This document shows, in pieces, positions 9,874-19,376 of a stretch of 64,000 nt of DNA. Source of the DNA: Bacillota bacterium (GTDB taxonomy: Bacteria > Bacillota > Clostridia > Peptostreptococcales > Acidaminobacteraceae). The translations under genes were made by a program, and so were the position numbers. The notes under the pieces are model-generated. The model was not told the DNA's origin. It worked only from the letters and a program-made list of their open reading frames with translations, and did no database searches. Position 1 is the stretch's first letter. Each line of letters begins with the position of its first letter. The DNA lies in assembly GCA_025210655.1 (NCBI GenBank), contig JAOARG010000022.1, positions 1 through 64,000 of the forward strand, written 5' to 3'.

Positions 9874-11061
9874 ATGATAAATAAAAGAATTAAATTATTT
9901 GCACTGGTTGGAGTTTTATCTTTACTTTTCGGTTGTTCTGGAGCAGAGGCACCAGCAGAAAACAAATCACAGGATGAGGCTCCTAAGGTTGTGGAAGAAC
10001 CTGTAGCAGAAGAGCCAAAGGAAGAAGTACTTGATCTTAAGGATATGGATAAATTATATGAGTATTATAGTGTAAATGTAATAGAGTATGAAAGAAGTGA
10101 CTTTGATACAAGGGTTACTATTTCCTATCTAGATGTAACAGATGATGGGATTGAGGAAGCTGTAATGATTGACACATACGGATGGGGAAATCCTATAGCT
10201 GTACTTAAAGTAGAAAACAATGAATACAAGGATTTAAGTGATAATATTACAACAGCAAAGTATATGAATGAGTTTTCCCTCCAAGATGGTTTCCTTGTTC
10301 TTAAGCAAAAAACAGGTGGCTCAGGAATGGCAGACATGTATATGTCTTTATACAAGTACAATGGTGAAAAGTTAGTAGGAGTATTAAATGGTATATACCT
10401 AGAAGGTCATTTTGCTGGACCAGGGGTATTTGTAGAAAGAAAAAGTACTTTTGAAGGACCATTAACTGATTTTGATTATCTTCTTGTGGAAGAAGATATG
10501 GAAGCTATGAAAAGAAAGGTAGAGGAATCAAAGCATTATACTTACAATGAGGATAACTTTTCATTTACGATTAAAGATGTAGATCCTCCAGAGATAGAGA
10601 CAACAATTAAAGAAGAGGTTTATGAAGAGGAGCCAGTTGATTTCACTCCGGGTCAGCTTCTTCAAGGTTATGGAAAAGTAACATATGGTCCAGAAGAGAT
10701 TGATATGGATGAGTATGTTGCAGTAGCACTACCAATGTATAGTGGAGAGTATAACGATAGACTTGAAGCTCTTGAGTATAACATAGGTACTACAAATAGA
10801 AAATCTCTTACAGTAAGTTTCTTTGGAAAATATGAAAATGTTAAAATAGTATACTATGCAGATAATAATGCAGAGGAAGTAATTACTGAAGTAGGAAATA
10901 TCGAAAACAAGTTGTTAACAGTGAATGGGGATTTTGATAATCCGGAGGCATATGTAAGAATTGAGTGCGATGTAAATGGATCTGATGATAGATGGTCATC
11001 ATCATTTAATCTAGACCCAACTTATGACGAACACAGTAATATGCAATTATTAGTTGAATAG
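9874..11061 (+). CDS. Secreted lipoprotein of unknown function
   Basis: This 395-residue protein has a lipoprotein signal peptide with lipobox LLFGC near residues 18-22, then an acidic, Pro/Glu-rich linker (about 25-55). A first domain (about 60-230) has the feature 'DVTDDGIEEAVMIDTYGWG', a repeat-like pattern of surface lipoproteins that read as 'element of program/equation' calcium-type loops. A second beta-rich domain covers about 250-395. I do not recognise a specific family. It is alone between a dyad-controlled promoter and a terminator. Confidence 0.75.
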   Translation: MINKRIKLFALVGVLSLLFGCSGAEAPAENKSQDEAPKVVEEPVAEEPKEEVLDLKDMDKLYEYYSVNVIEYERSDFDTRVTISYLDVTDDGIEEAVMIDTYGWGNPIAVLKVENNEYKDLSDNITTAKYMNEFSLQDGFLVLKQKTGGSGMADMYMSLYKYNGEKLVGVLNGIYLEGHFAGPGVFVERKSTFEGPLTDFDYLLVEEDMEAMKRKVEESKHYTYNEDNFSFTIKDVDPPEIETTIKEEVYEEEPVDFTPGQLLQGYGKVTYGPEEIDMDEYVAVALPMYSGEYNDRLEALEYNIGTTNRKSLTVSFFGKYENVKIVYYADNNAEEVITEVGNIENKLLTVNGDFDNPEAYVRIECDVNGSDDRWSSSFNLDPTYDEHSNMQLLVE

Positions 11062-11068
11062 CTAACAT

Positions 11069-11105
11069 AAAAAGGATTTTGGTAAAAATACCAAGATCCT
11101 TTTTA
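11069..11105 (+). terminator. Terminator after the lipoprotein gene
   Basis: AAAAAGGAT (11069-11077) pairs with ATCCTTTTT (11096-11104); the inner TTGGTA/TACCAA extends the stem. Confidence 0.85.
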
Positions 11106-11271
11106 TTATTAGGTCCATTGTACTAAATTCAATTATTGGGAAAATAATGTAGATATTTTTGATTAATGTCAGTATAATGATAGATAGTATATTACATGGT
11201 ATTAATACATATTTTTTAATAAATATTTATCATAGAAATTTTAATAATCAAATCTATTTAGGGGGTAGGAT

Positions 11272-13293
11272 ATGAAAAGTTCGAAAAAAGGAATGTCATT
11301 GGGATTTAAAATTGTGTCGGTAGCACTGATTTTAATTTTAATTTCTACAGCATCAATTACATTCCTGTCTTTAAAGACAATCGATGAAGAAATGAAAAAT
11401 CAAATGGGAAGAGATGGGAAGGTAATTGTTTCCCAAATTAAAAATGAGATTGACATTAGTCAAAGTGCTGTTGAAGCTATTGAAGATGAAATTGGAAACA
11501 ATATTAGGGGCCTTTCAAAGGTGTTTTTAAACTCATCACTTTATTCAAATGATTATGTAACTAATATGTCAGAAGAGATAGAAGTTGCAGAGGTTAATAT
11601 AGTAGATTCTAATGGAGTAATAGTGTATTCCAATATGGAAGGAAATATTTCTTGGCAGTATCCTACTGATCATAGTGCGTATCCAGTAATTTCGGGAAGC
11701 AAATCTGAAATTATTGAAGATATTAGACAAAGTTCTGTTGATGGAAAATACTATAAATACGGAATGTTCAATTTGAATAATGGTTATTTCGTTCAAATTG
11801 GAATATCAGCAGATGAAATTGTAAAGCAAGAAGAAAAAATAAGTATACAGCATATTTTAGAAAATGCAGTAGAAGATGAAAATATAGTTTATGCTTTGAC
11901 AATTAATAAGGATCTATTGATTACAGCTCATAGTAATACAGATAGAGTTGGTGATTCAGTTAGTGATTCTGGAAGTATAGCAGCAGCTCAGGATGCCAAG
12001 GAATATGCAGGTACATATTTTTATGAAGCAGGAAATATAAACGTGTATGATGTACTAGTTCCTATGTATAAGGATGGAGAGCATGTTGGAGCTATAAACG
12101 TTGGAGTTTCAATGAAATCAGTTGAAGATGCAATTGCAGATATTAAGATAAATGCAATGATTACATCCCTTATTATTGTATTATTTGGATGTGCTATATT
12201 AGTATTTGTTGTTAGAAGAATAATTAAACCAATTCAAATGATGGTTGGGAATGCTGAAGAAGTTGCTGATGGAAACTTATCCCAAGAGATAGATATTAAG
12301 AGCAGTGATGAGGTTGGTTTATTGGGAAAAGCCTTCAACGCAATGATTGATTCATTAAAAACTTTATTAGGCAATCTGATAGAAAGTAGTTCTGAGGTAA
12401 GTGCTTCAAGTCAACAGTTAAGTGCTACTGTAGAAGAATTAAGCGCACAGACACAAAATATAAATTCTAGTGTAGAAGATATTAAGCAGTTAACAGGTAG
12501 TACCAATAGCCATTGTGGTGAACTTGGTGGATATAGTGAAGATATTTCTGTAAAAATCTCAGCCCTAACAGACAGAGCTAGTGAAGGAGAAAAATCTATC
12601 AATGTATTTATTGAAAAGAGTAAAGAAACAATGGAGAAAATTAAGGACTCTAGAAAAATAGCTAATGATATGTATGAAGAAAGAAATGAACTTGTCCTTC
12701 AGGCTATTAAAGAAGGTGAAGTAGTTAAAGAAATTGAAGTGATGGCAGATAGTATTTCACAAATATCTGAACAAACGAATCTACTTGCTTTAAATGCAGC
12801 TATTGAAGCAGCAAGAGCAGGAGAACAGGGAAGGGGATTTGCAGTTGTAGCTGAGGAAGTAAGAAAGCTTGCTGAACAATCTACGTCAACTGTTTCAACC
12901 ATCCAAGAACTTGTAAAACAAGTACAGGGGGCATTTGATAATCTTTCTGAAAATACGAAGAATATTCTTGTTTATATTGATGAGAATGTTACTAATGATT
13001 ATGAAATGATGGAAAATACAAGTACTCAATATGTCAATGATGTACTTGAAGTAGGAAAAGTAGTGAAAGACTTTAATTTCCTAAGTGTTGATATGAAGAA
13101 TTCTGTTGATAATATGAATAAGCTTATTTCAAATATTATTTCAGAAATAGGAGATACAGATAATAGTGCCACTGAAATTGCAATTAATACTAATGAAGTA
13201 ACAATGGCAATGGAAGAACTTGCAAAGTCGGCAGAAAATCAGGCAATAATAGCTCAAACCTTAAATAGTTTAACAGATAGGTTTAAATTATAA
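11272..13293 (+). CDS. Methyl-accepting chemotaxis protein (dCache-like)
   Basis: This 673-residue chemoreceptor has TM1 at about 13-33, a large extracytoplasmic sensor (about 35-290, long enough for a double Cache domain), TM2 at about 295-316, a HAMP domain (about 317-370) and a long cytoplasmic coiled-coil signalling domain. The tip is [30 protein letters not shown]..., the highly conserved CheA/CheW-binding hairpin. The N-terminal part of the sensor contains [21 protein letters not shown], typical of ligand-binding Cache helices. It stands alone. The ligand is unknown. Confidence 0.93.
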   Translation: MKSSKKGMSLGFKIVSVALILILISTASITFLSLKTIDEEMKNQMGRDGKVIVSQIKNEIDISQSAVEAIEDEIGNNIRGLSKVFLNSSLYSNDYVTNMSEEIEVAEVNIVDSNGVIVYSNMEGNISWQYPTDHSAYPVISGSKSEIIEDIRQSSVDGKYYKYGMFNLNNGYFVQIGISADEIVKQEEKISIQHILENAVEDENIVYALTINKDLLITAHSNTDRVGDSVSDSGSIAAAQDAKEYAGTYFYEAGNINVYDVLVPMYKDGEHVGAINVGVSMKSVEDAIADIKINAMITSLIIVLFGCAILVFVVRRIIKPIQMMVGNAEEVADGNLSQEIDIKSSDEVGLLGKAFNAMIDSLKTLLGNLIESSSEVSASSQQLSATVEELSAQTQNINSSVEDIKQLTGSTNSHCGELGGYSEDISVKISALTDRASEGEKSINVFIEKSKETMEKIKDSRKIANDMYEERNELVLQAIKEGEVVKEIEVMADSISQISEQTNLLALNAAIEAARAGEQGRGFAVVAEEVRKLAEQSTSTVSTIQELVKQVQGAFDNLSENTKNILVYIDENVTNDYEMMENTSTQYVNDVLEVGKVVKDFNFLSVDMKNSVDNMNKLISNIISEIGDTDNSATEIAINTNEVTMAMEELAKSAENQAIIAQTLNSLTDRFKL

Positions 13294-13301
13294 AAAAAAT
13301 G

Positions 13302-13331
13302 AAAATCCCAGAATTACTGGGATTTTTTTTC
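13302..13331 (+). terminator. Terminator after the chemoreceptor gene
   Basis: AATCCCAG (13304-13311) pairs with CTGGGATT (13317-13324), followed by a run of T. Confidence 0.88.
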
Positions 13332-13404
13332 TTTTGGGGGATATTCATAATATGAAAAATAATATATAATATTATTATGAAAAAATTATAAAGAGGTGTT
13401 GTTT

Positions 13405-14757
13405 TTGGCTTTAGTAGATGTTGTTAAGTATGACGGTACTCCTGATGTTTTTGCCTGGAAGTACCCAAGTGATGATTTAGGAACATGGACACAATTGATA
13501 GTAAATGAATCTCAAGAAGCTGTTCTTTATAAAGGGGGACAAGCACTAGATTTATTTGGAAGTGGTAGACATACATTAACTACTATGAATATTCCAATTT
13601 TAAATGGAATAATGAAGCTGCCTTTTGGTGGAGAATCTCCATTTAAGGCAGAGGTATGGTATGTCAACAAAGTAAATTCTCTTGATATTAAGTGGGGGAC
13701 CCCTTCGCCTATTCAATTACAGGATCCTAAATATAATGTATTTGTTCCACTTAGATCATTTGGTCAGTTTGGAATTCAAATTGAAGATTCAAGAAAATTC
13801 TTGGTCAAGTTGGTTGGTACTTTAAAGGAATTTGATAAGGAAAGTATTATCAGATATTTTAGAGGATTATATCTAACAAGGGTTAAGGATTGTATTTCTT
13901 CATATTTAGTACATAAGGCAATAAGTGTCCTTGAAATTAACGCTTATTTGGATGAAATATCGGATGAGTTAATGGAAAAAATGGTTCCTGTTCTTGGAGA
14001 ATACGGAATAAAGTTAGTTAACTTCTATGTTAATGATATTAATGTACCAGAAGACGATCCATCTGTAATTAAGCTTAAAGAAGCTCTTGCTAAGAGAGCT
14101 GAGATGGATATAGTTGGTTACAGTTATGCTCAGGAAAGATCATTTGATACCCTTGAAGGAGCTGCCACAAATCAAGGTGCAGCTAATATGGGTATGATGG
14201 GTGCTGGAATGGGACTTGGTATTGGAGTTGGAATGGGTGGTGGCTTAGGCCAACAATTTTCAGATATGACTCAAAACATTAATACTAATCAGCAAAATCA
14301 AGGAAATCCTGGGAATCAGGGCGCACAAAGTACAGCTGAAATGAAGCTTTGTTCAAATTGTAATAATAGTATAGCAGTTAGTCAGAAATTCTGTGGACAC
14401 TGTGGATTTGATACTTCAGTACAAAATATTGAAGATAATAGTGAATCAGGTAAAGTTGTGTGCAGTAGTTGTGAAAACGAATATACCAATTCAGTGAAAT
14501 TCTGTCCTCATTGTGGAAACAAGTATGAACCTTGTCCGGAATGTGGAGCTGATTTAAAAGAGGGAGCTTCAGCTTGTCACTTGTGTGGACATATGTTGCC
14601 TAAACCTTGTCCAGGATGTGGTCATAAACTTGATAGTCCAAATGCTAAATTCTGTCCAGAATGTGGTCAGTCTTTGGAGAAAAGGTGTCCTAGTTGCAAT
14701 GCAAAAATAGAAGGTTCACCAAAATTCTGTTCTGAGTGTGGTAATAATTTAATATAG
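13405..14757 (+). CDS. SPFH-domain protein with C-terminal zinc ribbons (YdjI-like)
   Basis: From TTG 13405 (AAGAGGTG upstream) the 450-residue protein begins ALVDVVKYDG, as do other SPFH 'virion core-like' proteins. The SPFH domain covers about 1-240, a Gly/Met-rich low-complexity stretch about 255-290, a Gln/Asn-rich linker about 295-315, and the last about 130 residues hold a string of CxxC knuckles that make several zinc ribbons. B. subtilis YdjI has this architecture and works with YdjF/G/H at the membrane. SPFH proteins form ring-like scaffolds on membranes. It leads a cluster of membrane and zinc-ribbon proteins. Confidence 0.85.
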   Translation: MALVDVVKYDGTPDVFAWKYPSDDLGTWTQLIVNESQEAVLYKGGQALDLFGSGRHTLTTMNIPILNGIMKLPFGGESPFKAEVWYVNKVNSLDIKWGTPSPIQLQDPKYNVFVPLRSFGQFGIQIEDSRKFLVKLVGTLKEFDKESIIRYFRGLYLTRVKDCISSYLVHKAISVLEINAYLDEISDELMEKMVPVLGEYGIKLVNFYVNDINVPEDDPSVIKLKEALAKRAEMDIVGYSYAQERSFDTLEGAATNQGAANMGMMGAGMGLGIGVGMGGGLGQQFSDMTQNINTNQQNQGNPGNQGAQSTAEMKLCSNCNNSIAVSQKFCGHCGFDTSVQNIEDNSESGKVVCSSCENEYTNSVKFCPHCGNKYEPCPECGADLKEGASACHLCGHMLPKPCPGCGHKLDSPNAKFCPECGQSLEKRCPSCNAKIEGSPKFCSECGNNLI

Positions 14758-14772
14758 TCATGGGGTGAGATA

Positions 14773-15420
14773 ATGAAAGGAAGAATTAGTTATACTGAAA
14801 TTATTGGAGCAACAATTGTAGTACTGACATTAATATTATTTCATCTTGGTGGAGAAAGAGTCTTTATTGACAAATTTTCTATAGCTATGGTAGTTTTTGC
14901 AGAAGTCCTTATAGTAGCTTATACAGGAATATTTGCAAAGAAAAAAGGTTTATTTAGCAATTCAGGAGTTATTAGTTTACTTACTATTTATTTAGTTAGT
15001 GAAGTAGCACTATATTTTCTAAGAATTTCTTTATTTGAAGATCATATGATGAGAATGATTAGAGTACATTTCATTGTTACAGCTATTGTCGTAGTTCTTG
15101 TTATGATATTTTTAGCAGTTGGTAGAAAGCCAGAAGTAGTAAGAAATGATTATCTAATACAGTCTCAAAATAAACTTGAAGTTTATCTAAAAGATGATAG
15201 TTTAAGCTCTTATCATAGCTCTCTAAACAAATTGTTTGAAAAGATAAGATATTCAAGCAAGGGAGCCCATAGTGGAAAGGAAGAGCAGGTATTTAACAAT
15301 ATAGTAAAAATGGATGAATTATTAAAGTTTAAAAATGATGAATCTTTAGAAATGATAAATGAGCTAGTAAGTAACAGTTTAGTTCTTGTTTCTGAACACG
15401 AAGTAATAGTAAAAAAATAA
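14773..15420 (+). CDS. Four-TM membrane protein of unknown function
   Basis: This 215-residue protein has four predicted membrane helices in the first 125 residues and a charged cytoplasmic tail (about 130-215) rich in helices. I do not recognise the family. It starts 15 bases after the SPFH gene, behind GGGGTGA, and ends 15 bases before the next gene, so it is part of the same operon. It is likely a membrane partner of the SPFH scaffold. Confidence 0.7.
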   Translation: MKGRISYTEIIGATIVVLTLILFHLGGERVFIDKFSIAMVVFAEVLIVAYTGIFAKKKGLFSNSGVISLLTIYLVSEVALYFLRISLFEDHMMRMIRVHFIVTAIVVVLVMIFLAVGRKPEVVRNDYLIQSQNKLEVYLKDDSLSSYHSSLNKLFEKIRYSSKGAHSGKEEQVFNNIVKMDELLKFKNDESLEMINELVSNSLVLVSEHEVIVKK

Positions 15421-15435
15421 TATCGGAGTGAAAAT

Positions 15436-16122
15436 ATGGAGAATAATAAAGGATGCTTATTATCATGGCCAGCAATAGTAGTAGGATTTATACTATTTTG
15501 GCCTGTAGGTTTAGCATTATTAATATTTAGATTGAGACAGGATAGAAAACTCTTATTAAATGCAGGAAGACTAATGACATTTGTAGGATATGCACTTGGA
15601 GTACTAATAATATTTGGTATTATTGGCACATATCAAAATGGTGACTTAGATGGTGGTACTATCACTGTATTTGTATTTTTAGTATTAGCTGCAGTTGCTC
15701 TAGTATTCTTTGGAAGAAAATTCAGAAGAATGGGTTCTGTATTTAAAGAGTATATTGAGTTAATAGTAAATCAAGAAGTAAGAAAAATTGAAATGATATG
15801 TGAAAGAACTGGAAAGTCATATACAGAAGTATATAATGACGTAGAAGAAATGATTGAAAAAGGATATTTTAAGAGAGCATATATCAATGATAGACATGAA
15901 ATTATTTTCGGAATAAAAGAAGGTGAAAAGACTATTCTTGATGAGATTGAGGATATGTTTGATGAACCAGGTAGAGTTTTAGACGAAATGGAAGGAGCAA
16001 GTGAAGCTCCAGCACAAAAGAGAATGACTGTAGTAAAATGCAAAGGCTGTGGTGCCAACAATGAAGTTGTGGTTGATAGAGTCAGTGAATGTGAATACTG
16101 TGGTTCAAAAATACAAGGATAA
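15436..16122 (+). CDS. Membrane protein with C-terminal zinc ribbon, copy 1
   Basis: The 228-residue protein has two to three membrane helices (about 10-30, 45-65, 72-92), a winged-helix-like segment (about 100-160, KYxELIVN...EEMIEKGYFKRAYIND pattern) and a C-terminal zinc ribbon with CKGCGANNEV and CEYCGSKIQG (about 203-228). It is a paralogue of the product at 17318-17956, sharing the N-terminal SWP...FWPVGL motif, the helix-turn region and an almost identical zinc ribbon. It is the third gene of the SPFH operon. The biochemical role is unknown; the zinc ribbon suggests it docks with the SPFH ribbons or a shared client (inference). Confidence 0.78.
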   Translation: MENNKGCLLSWPAIVVGFILFWPVGLALLIFRLRQDRKLLLNAGRLMTFVGYALGVLIIFGIIGTYQNGDLDGGTITVFVFLVLAAVALVFFGRKFRRMGSVFKEYIELIVNQEVRKIEMICERTGKSYTEVYNDVEEMIEKGYFKRAYINDRHEIIFGIKEGEKTILDEIEDMFDEPGRVLDEMEGASEAPAQKRMTVVKCKGCGANNEVVVDRVSECEYCGSKIQG

Positions 16123-16231
16123 ACTGACATTAAGATTGCATCATAATTAATTATTAATTGTGATGCACTTTTGTATTAACTAAGTTTTGATTAATATTAA
16201 ATTGATAGAATAAAATAAAATGAGGTGTATT

Positions 16232-17077
16232 ATGGGTTTTTTTGATATAAAAAGTAAGTGTGTAATATGTGGTAAGCAGTCAAGGTTTAATATGCATAAG
16301 TTAAGTGGGGAAGAAGATTTATGTTCAGATTGCTTTGTGCTAACTGGAATGGGTTTGCTAGAAAAAACTGAGCAATATACCGTAGAAGATATAAAGAATA
16401 AAATAATTGAAAAAAAGAGAAATGATATAGAAAAAGAAGAGAAAAAGGAAGAAGAAAGACAGATAAAAGAGAAAATTGCAGAAGAAAGAAGAGAAAAAGT
16501 GGAGAAATTTACGACTACTTTCTGCGTGAAAGGTAAAATTCATTTTGATGATAATGATAAGAAATGGCTGATTCCTGATGGTTGGATGGGAGGTATAAAG
16601 AATCCTTTCATTTATGATTATAGCGACATTTTAGATTATGAAGTAATCAAAGAAGAACACATGGAATATTATGAAGATGAGGAAGACAAAAGTCCAGAGA
16701 AAGTGTGTGATCGATTGATTGTGTACTTGTCTGTAAATAGCGCAAAAGTACCTACTAGAAAAATCACATTTATTGATAATGGTATATTAGGTGATATTAA
16801 GGTAGATTCTTATTCCTATAGAAGCAAAGTAGATGAAATGAATAAGCTGGTATTTCAAATAAAAAGAGTATTAAAATATAACAAACAAGCCCACTATCAA
16901 GCAGTACAAGAGGCTAGGGCAGCCCAAGTTGAAGAACAAGAAGAAGCAGAAGTAGTACAAGTAGTAAATAATGTATCGGCTGCGGACGAAATTATGAAAT
17001 TTAAAGGTCTTTTGGACGCGGGTATAATTAGTCTTGAAGAGTTTAATGCAAAGAAAGAGCAGTTGTTAGATTTATAA
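16232..17077 (+). CDS. DUF4428-like zinc-finger, SHOCT-domain protein
   Basis: The start at ATG 16232 is set by GAGGTG seven bases upstream. The N-terminus has CVICGK...LCSDCF, a four-cysteine zinc finger like that of DUF4428. A highly charged coiled coil (about 50-95, Lys/Glu-rich) leads to a PH-like beta domain (about 95-210). The last about 30 residues (IMKFKGLLDAGIISLEEFNAKKEQLL) are a SHOCT domain, a short helical module common at ends of membrane-associated oligomers. It is cytoplasmic and has its own leader after a weak hairpin, so it may be a separate unit of the same cluster. Confidence 0.8.
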   Translation: MGFFDIKSKCVICGKQSRFNMHKLSGEEDLCSDCFVLTGMGLLEKTEQYTVEDIKNKIIEKKRNDIEKEEKKEEERQIKEKIAEERREKVEKFTTTFCVKGKIHFDDNDKKWLIPDGWMGGIKNPFIYDYSDILDYEVIKEEHMEYYEDEEDKSPEKVCDRLIVYLSVNSAKVPTRKITFIDNGILGDIKVDSYSYRSKVDEMNKLVFQIKRVLKYNKQAHYQAVQEARAAQVEEQEEAEVVQVVNNVSAADEIMKFKGLLDAGIISLEEFNAKKEQLLDL

Positions 17078-17091
17078 GTATTTCTAATAGT

Positions 17092-17137
17092 AGTCCCCTT
17101 AGAAATGAGTAGGCAATCATTTTAAGGGGACTTTATT
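17092..17137 (+). terminator. Terminator after the SHOCT gene
   Basis: AGTCCCCTTA (17092-17101) pairs with TAAGGGGACT (17123-17132), followed by TTATT. Confidence 0.75.
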
Positions 17138-17317
17138 AATTATTTATGTCCCTTAAATTCAGCTATTTCCATCTGTTTTGGGTATTTTCATAATCTAAAG
17201 AATAGTATATAATATTATGGTGGTAAAAGAGTGTATTTAGCTATTATACAAGAACATTCTTATTATCATAACTTTTGATAGAGTCAAAAAATACTAAAAC
17301 ACAAAATGGAGTTTAAT

Positions 17318-17956
17318 ATGAAGAATAATAAAGAATTAATATTTTCTTGGCCAGTAATTGTAATAGCTTTTATAATATTTTGGCCAGTAGGTCTAGGGCT
17401 TTTAGTTATGAGAATGAATAGCGACAAGGTCTTGTTACTTCAGTCTGGTCGAGTGCTGTCATTATTTAGTTGGCTTTCGGGATGCTTAGTATTGGTAGGG
17501 ATAACTGCTAATATTGATGAGGGCTATGATAGTTTTGATATTGGGTTAATTACATTCTTCTTGATTGCTACCATAGTTTTGAACTATTTTGGTAGAAGAC
17601 TAAAAAGGAAAGGACTTAAATATAAAAAATATATTGATTTGGTGGTAAACAGCGGTATTATGGATATTGAAACACTTTCAAATTTAATGTCTAAACCTTA
17701 TGAAGAGGTGTACAGTGATATTGAAGAGATGATAGAAAAGGGATACTTCAAAAGAACTTACATAAATGATAAACACCAAATAGTTATTGTTAGTAGTAAG
17801 GTTAATGATGTTCCTTTAGACAGTTCATCTTCTAATAGTGATGAAAGAGAAATTAGAAAAGTTGTAGTAAGATGTTCTGCATGTGGTGCTAATAACGAAG
17901 TTGGAATTAATAAAGTTTCAGAATGTGAGTACTGTGGTTCAAAAATTCAAGGATAA
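17318..17956 (+). CDS. Membrane protein with C-terminal zinc ribbon, copy 2
   Basis: From ATG 17318 (GGAG seven bases upstream) this 212-residue protein parallels the product at 15436-16122 along its whole length: SWP/FWPVGL membrane helix, a second and third helix, the KYIDLVVN...EEMIEKGYFKRTYIND segment, and a final zinc ribbon CSACGANNEV/CEYCGSKIQG. It has its own upstream region containing a TATATAATATTAT-like element that is also found before the SPFH gene (near 13363), so the two may share control. It ends convergently with the helicase gene over a bidirectional terminator. Confidence 0.78.
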   Translation: MKNNKELIFSWPVIVIAFIIFWPVGLGLLVMRMNSDKVLLLQSGRVLSLFSWLSGCLVLVGITANIDEGYDSFDIGLITFFLIATIVLNYFGRRLKRKGLKYKKYIDLVVNSGIMDIETLSNLMSKPYEEVYSDIEEMIEKGYFKRTYINDKHQIVIVSSKVNDVPLDSSSSNSDEREIRKVVVRCSACGANNEVGINKVSECEYCGSKIQG

Positions 17957-17961
17957 TAACG

Positions 17962-17996
17962 ATAGGCTTGGTGAATTTCTTCATCAAGCCTATTTT
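17962..17996. terminator. Bidirectional terminator
   Basis: ATAGGCTTG (17962-17970) pairs with CAAGCCTAT (17985-17993), with inner TGAA/TTCA. It lies between the convergent zinc-ribbon and helicase genes. Confidence 0.8.
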
Positions 17997-19211
17997 CTAT
18001 TTTTTCTTCTTCTTGTTTTTATTTCCGAACTTCTGAACTTTTCTAAGCTTCTTCATATGAGTTTTATCAAATGATTTCTTAGGTCTATTTTCTTCTTTTT
18101 TCTTATGCTCGTGTATAGAAAATTCTATACCGTATCCAATAGTTTTTTCGATTTCTTTAAGGAGATTTTCGTCCCTTGGAGCAACGAAAGTTACTGCTTC
18201 TCCATCATTACCCATTCTTCCTGTTCTTCCTATTCTATGGATATATGTTTCTGCATTTTCAGGCATATCATAGTTGTAAATGTGTGATACTCCTGATATA
18301 TCAAGTCCCCTTGATGCTACATCAGTTGCAATAAGGTATTGGAACTTAATATCCCTGAAAGACTGCATTACTTTTTGTCTTGCACTCTGGGTCATATCTC
18401 CATGAAGTTTATTACATAAGTAACCATGTTCAGTCATTTCAGCTTCAAGTTTATCAGCTCTTCTTTTTGTTCTACAGAAAATAATAGCGAGGAAAGGATT
18501 AGTTTTATCTAATTCTATAAAGAGTGCTTCTTTTTTCCATCTATCAGTTGCTTTTATTACCCTTTGATTTATTAAATCTAGAGTTTTATCATTTTCCTTT
18601 AGTGATATTTCAATAGGCTCATTCATGAATCTATATGATATTTTTTTAACCTTTGAATCAATAGTAGCTGAGAAACAAAGTAATTGTCTCTTCTTATTAG
18701 TATGCTTAAGAATAAACTCGATTTCATTCCTAAATCCAATGTATAGCATTTGGTCAGCTTCATCCAGTACAAATTGCTTAACCGTAGATAAATCTACTGT
18801 GCCCCTCTTCATATGATCTATTAGTCTACCTGGTGTTGCTATGGCAATATGAATTCCGTTATTCATTTTCTTAATCTGAGCATTGATATCCTGTCCGCCG
18901 TATATAGAAAGAACATTGATTTTAGTTCCTTCAGCTAGCTTTTTTGCTTCAGATGTTATTTGTAGTGCAAGTTCCCTAGTAGGTGCTAGTATCAATGCTT
19001 GAAGTGATTTATCTTCCGGAGAAAGATTGTTGAAAATTGGAATCAGAAATGATAGTGTCTTTCCAGTTCCCGTTTTAGCCTCTGCAATAATATCTCTTCC
19101 ATCTAAAATATAAGGTATAGTTTTTCCTTGTATATCTGTAGGAGTCTTTATTCCATTTGATGAAAGATTATCTATTATAAAATTCTTAAGTTTAAAATGT
19201 TTAAAACTCAT
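17997..19211 (-). CDS. DEAD-box ATP-dependent RNA helicase
   Basis: The 404-residue protein has all standard motifs: Q motif (TPTDIQ), Walker A AKTGTGKT (about 44-51), PTRELA, TPGR, DEAD (VLDEADQM), SAT, and in domain 2 HRIGRTGR. The C-terminus is short and very lysine-rich (about 375-404), which suits RNA binding. Such helicases remodel structured RNA in ribosome assembly or mRNA decay, often under cold stress. The exact orthologue (CshA, CshB, YfmL or another) cannot be fixed by eye. Confidence 0.93.
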   Translation of the reverse strand: MSFKHFKLKNFIIDNLSSNGIKTPTDIQGKTIPYILDGRDIIAEAKTGTGKTLSFLIPIFNNLSPEDKSLQALILAPTRELALQITSEAKKLAEGTKINVLSIYGGQDINAQIKKMNNGIHIAIATPGRLIDHMKRGTVDLSTVKQFVLDEADQMLYIGFRNEIEFILKHTNKKRQLLCFSATIDSKVKKISYRFMNEPIEISLKENDKTLDLINQRVIKATDRWKKEALFIELDKTNPFLAIIFCRTKRRADKLEAEMTEHGYLCNKLHGDMTQSARQKVMQSFRDIKFQYLIATDVASRGLDISGVSHIYNYDMPENAETYIHRIGRTGRMGNDGEAVTFVAPRDENLLKEIEKTIGYGIEFSIHEHKKKEENRPKKSFDKTHMKKLRKVQKFGNKNKKKKK

Positions 19212-19320
19212 TATCTACCTCTTTTATTATTTTATTTTTAAAACCGATTAAGTATATCATAGAACAGCTAAGTGTTCAAATTTATTCTAAGTAAAGAATA
19301 GTAAAGAAGTGTCAACTTGA

Positions 19321-19349
19321 TTGACGGTCGTAAGTAAATAAAATAGAAT
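19321..19349 (+). promoter_or_regulatory. Promoter of the AraC-HD operon
   Basis: TTGACG (19321-19326), 17 bases, TAGAAT (19344-19349). It lies just outside the helicase gene's divergent promoter region. Confidence 0.6.
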
Positions 19350-19376
19350 TATAAATAATGGATGGGGGAAAACAGA

